Shown here: in pieces, positions 63,842 through 64,000 of the stretch
How positions within the stretch are numbered: position 1 is the stretch's first letter
How the letters are laid out: each line of letters starts with the position of its first letter
Notes under the pieces: model-generated
Database searches by the model: none
Told to the model about the DNA's origin: nothing
What the model saw: the letters and a program-made list of their open reading frames with translations, nothing else
Translations under genes and position numbers: made by a program
DNA from: UMGS1124 sp964417835
GTDB taxonomy: Bacteria; Bacillota_I; Bacilli_A; RF39; UBA660
Direction: 5' to 3'
Assembly (NCBI GenBank): GCA_964417835.1
Contig: CAYQJD010000001.1
Coordinates: forward strand, 1-64,000
DNA length: 64,000 bases

Positions 63842-64000
63842 TTACCCTTCTTTTGAAATTTCTTTTAATTTATATAATATATTAATAGCATCTATTGGAG
63901 TTATATTAAGTATATCAATATTATCTATCTCTTCTTTTAATTTATTATCATTTTTAAAATCAAAACTCATCTGTGTAGTTAATTCTTTTTTTGAATTGTT
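63842..64000 (-). CDS. mutS: DNA mismatch repair protein MutS, C-terminal end only
   Basis: Final 52 codons, running off the right edge. The C-terminal pattern NIDILNITPIDAINILYKLKEISKEG matches the conserved MutS ending ('LDL..MTPLEALN.L..LK'), preceded by the usual variable linker (ELTTQMSFDFKNDNKLKEE). The ATPase and mismatch-binding domains would lie beyond the window. Confidence 0.85.
   Translation of the reverse strand, partial: NNSKKELTTQMSFDFKNDNKLKEEIDNIDILNITPIDAINILYKLKEISKEG

Noticed and set aside
1..64000. Insertion sequence, prophage, restriction, toxin-antitoxin or CRISPR-Cas locus
   Set aside because: No transposase, integrase, phage structural, methylase/nuclease pair or Cas motif is visible in any gene, and no terminal repeats were noticed.

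Overview
The window is AT-rich chromosomal DNA of a spore-forming low-GC Gram-positive bacterium, most like the uncultured gut Bacilli near Erysipelotrichales/RF39. The evidence is SpoIVA and SpoVIF, a HrcA/CIRCE heat-shock operon, sortase-anchored surface proteins, an LtaS-type synthase and an LCP protein, a T-box leader, and tRNA-Arg beside housekeeping genes. TGA is used as a stop codon (for example in pta), so this is not the Mycoplasma code. The lineage is inferred from gene content; no search was run. Most genes are on the minus strand. Where promoters can be read they are near-consensus sigma-A sites with a 17-bp spacer.

Layout. 1-2.3 kb: serS, tdk and an unknown partial gene. 2.4-6.5 kb: envelope and spore block (SPOR-like protein, radC, mreC, mreD, spoVIF), with spoIVA divergent. 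6.5-11.4 kb: a decayed gene, then a self-contained operon of ABC ATPase, FtsX-type permease, ZIP metal transporter and TetR regulator, with a clear promoter and double operator. 11.6-16 kb: D,D-carboxypeptidase, PriA, an unknown C-H-D protein and tRNA-Arg(UCU). 16-22.6 kb: hrcA-grpE-dnaK-pepF-dnaJ with two CIRCE sites around a perfect sigma-A promoter. 22.6-26.1 kb: a putative metallopeptidase, pta and eno. 26.2-29.1 kb: surface protein, dedicated sortase and a membrane protein. 29.1-37.2 kb: rsmC-like methyltransferase, rpoB, rpoC. 37.4-41.2 kb: glycosyltransferase, LtaS-like synthase, DUF192 protein. 41.2-47.8 kb: argS, an LCP operon, a large surface protein. 47.8-51 kb: cdsA, rseP, a deacetylase-like protein, ssb. 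51.2-56.5 kb: parE and a run of poorly known membrane proteins, one with a 33-residue repeat array. 56.6-60.8 kb: DUF1848 protein with a possible 14-residue peptide, then a T-box-controlled HD-protein/valS operon. 61.2-64 kb: a lone GspE/PilB-type ATPase, an unknown protein and the end of mutS.

The most distinctive points are: the TetR-type double operator abutting the ABC operon promoter; PepF embedded in the dnaK operon; the sortase/substrate pair with a non-LPXTG signal and no obvious catalytic Arg; an archaeal/Rickettsia-type ValRS under a T-box; convergent genes whose stop codons share one terminator loop; a thymidine kinase lacking its catalytic Glu; and a tiny SD-equipped reading frame next to a DUF1848 protein. 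I see no insertion sequence, prophage, CRISPR array or complete novel defence system.
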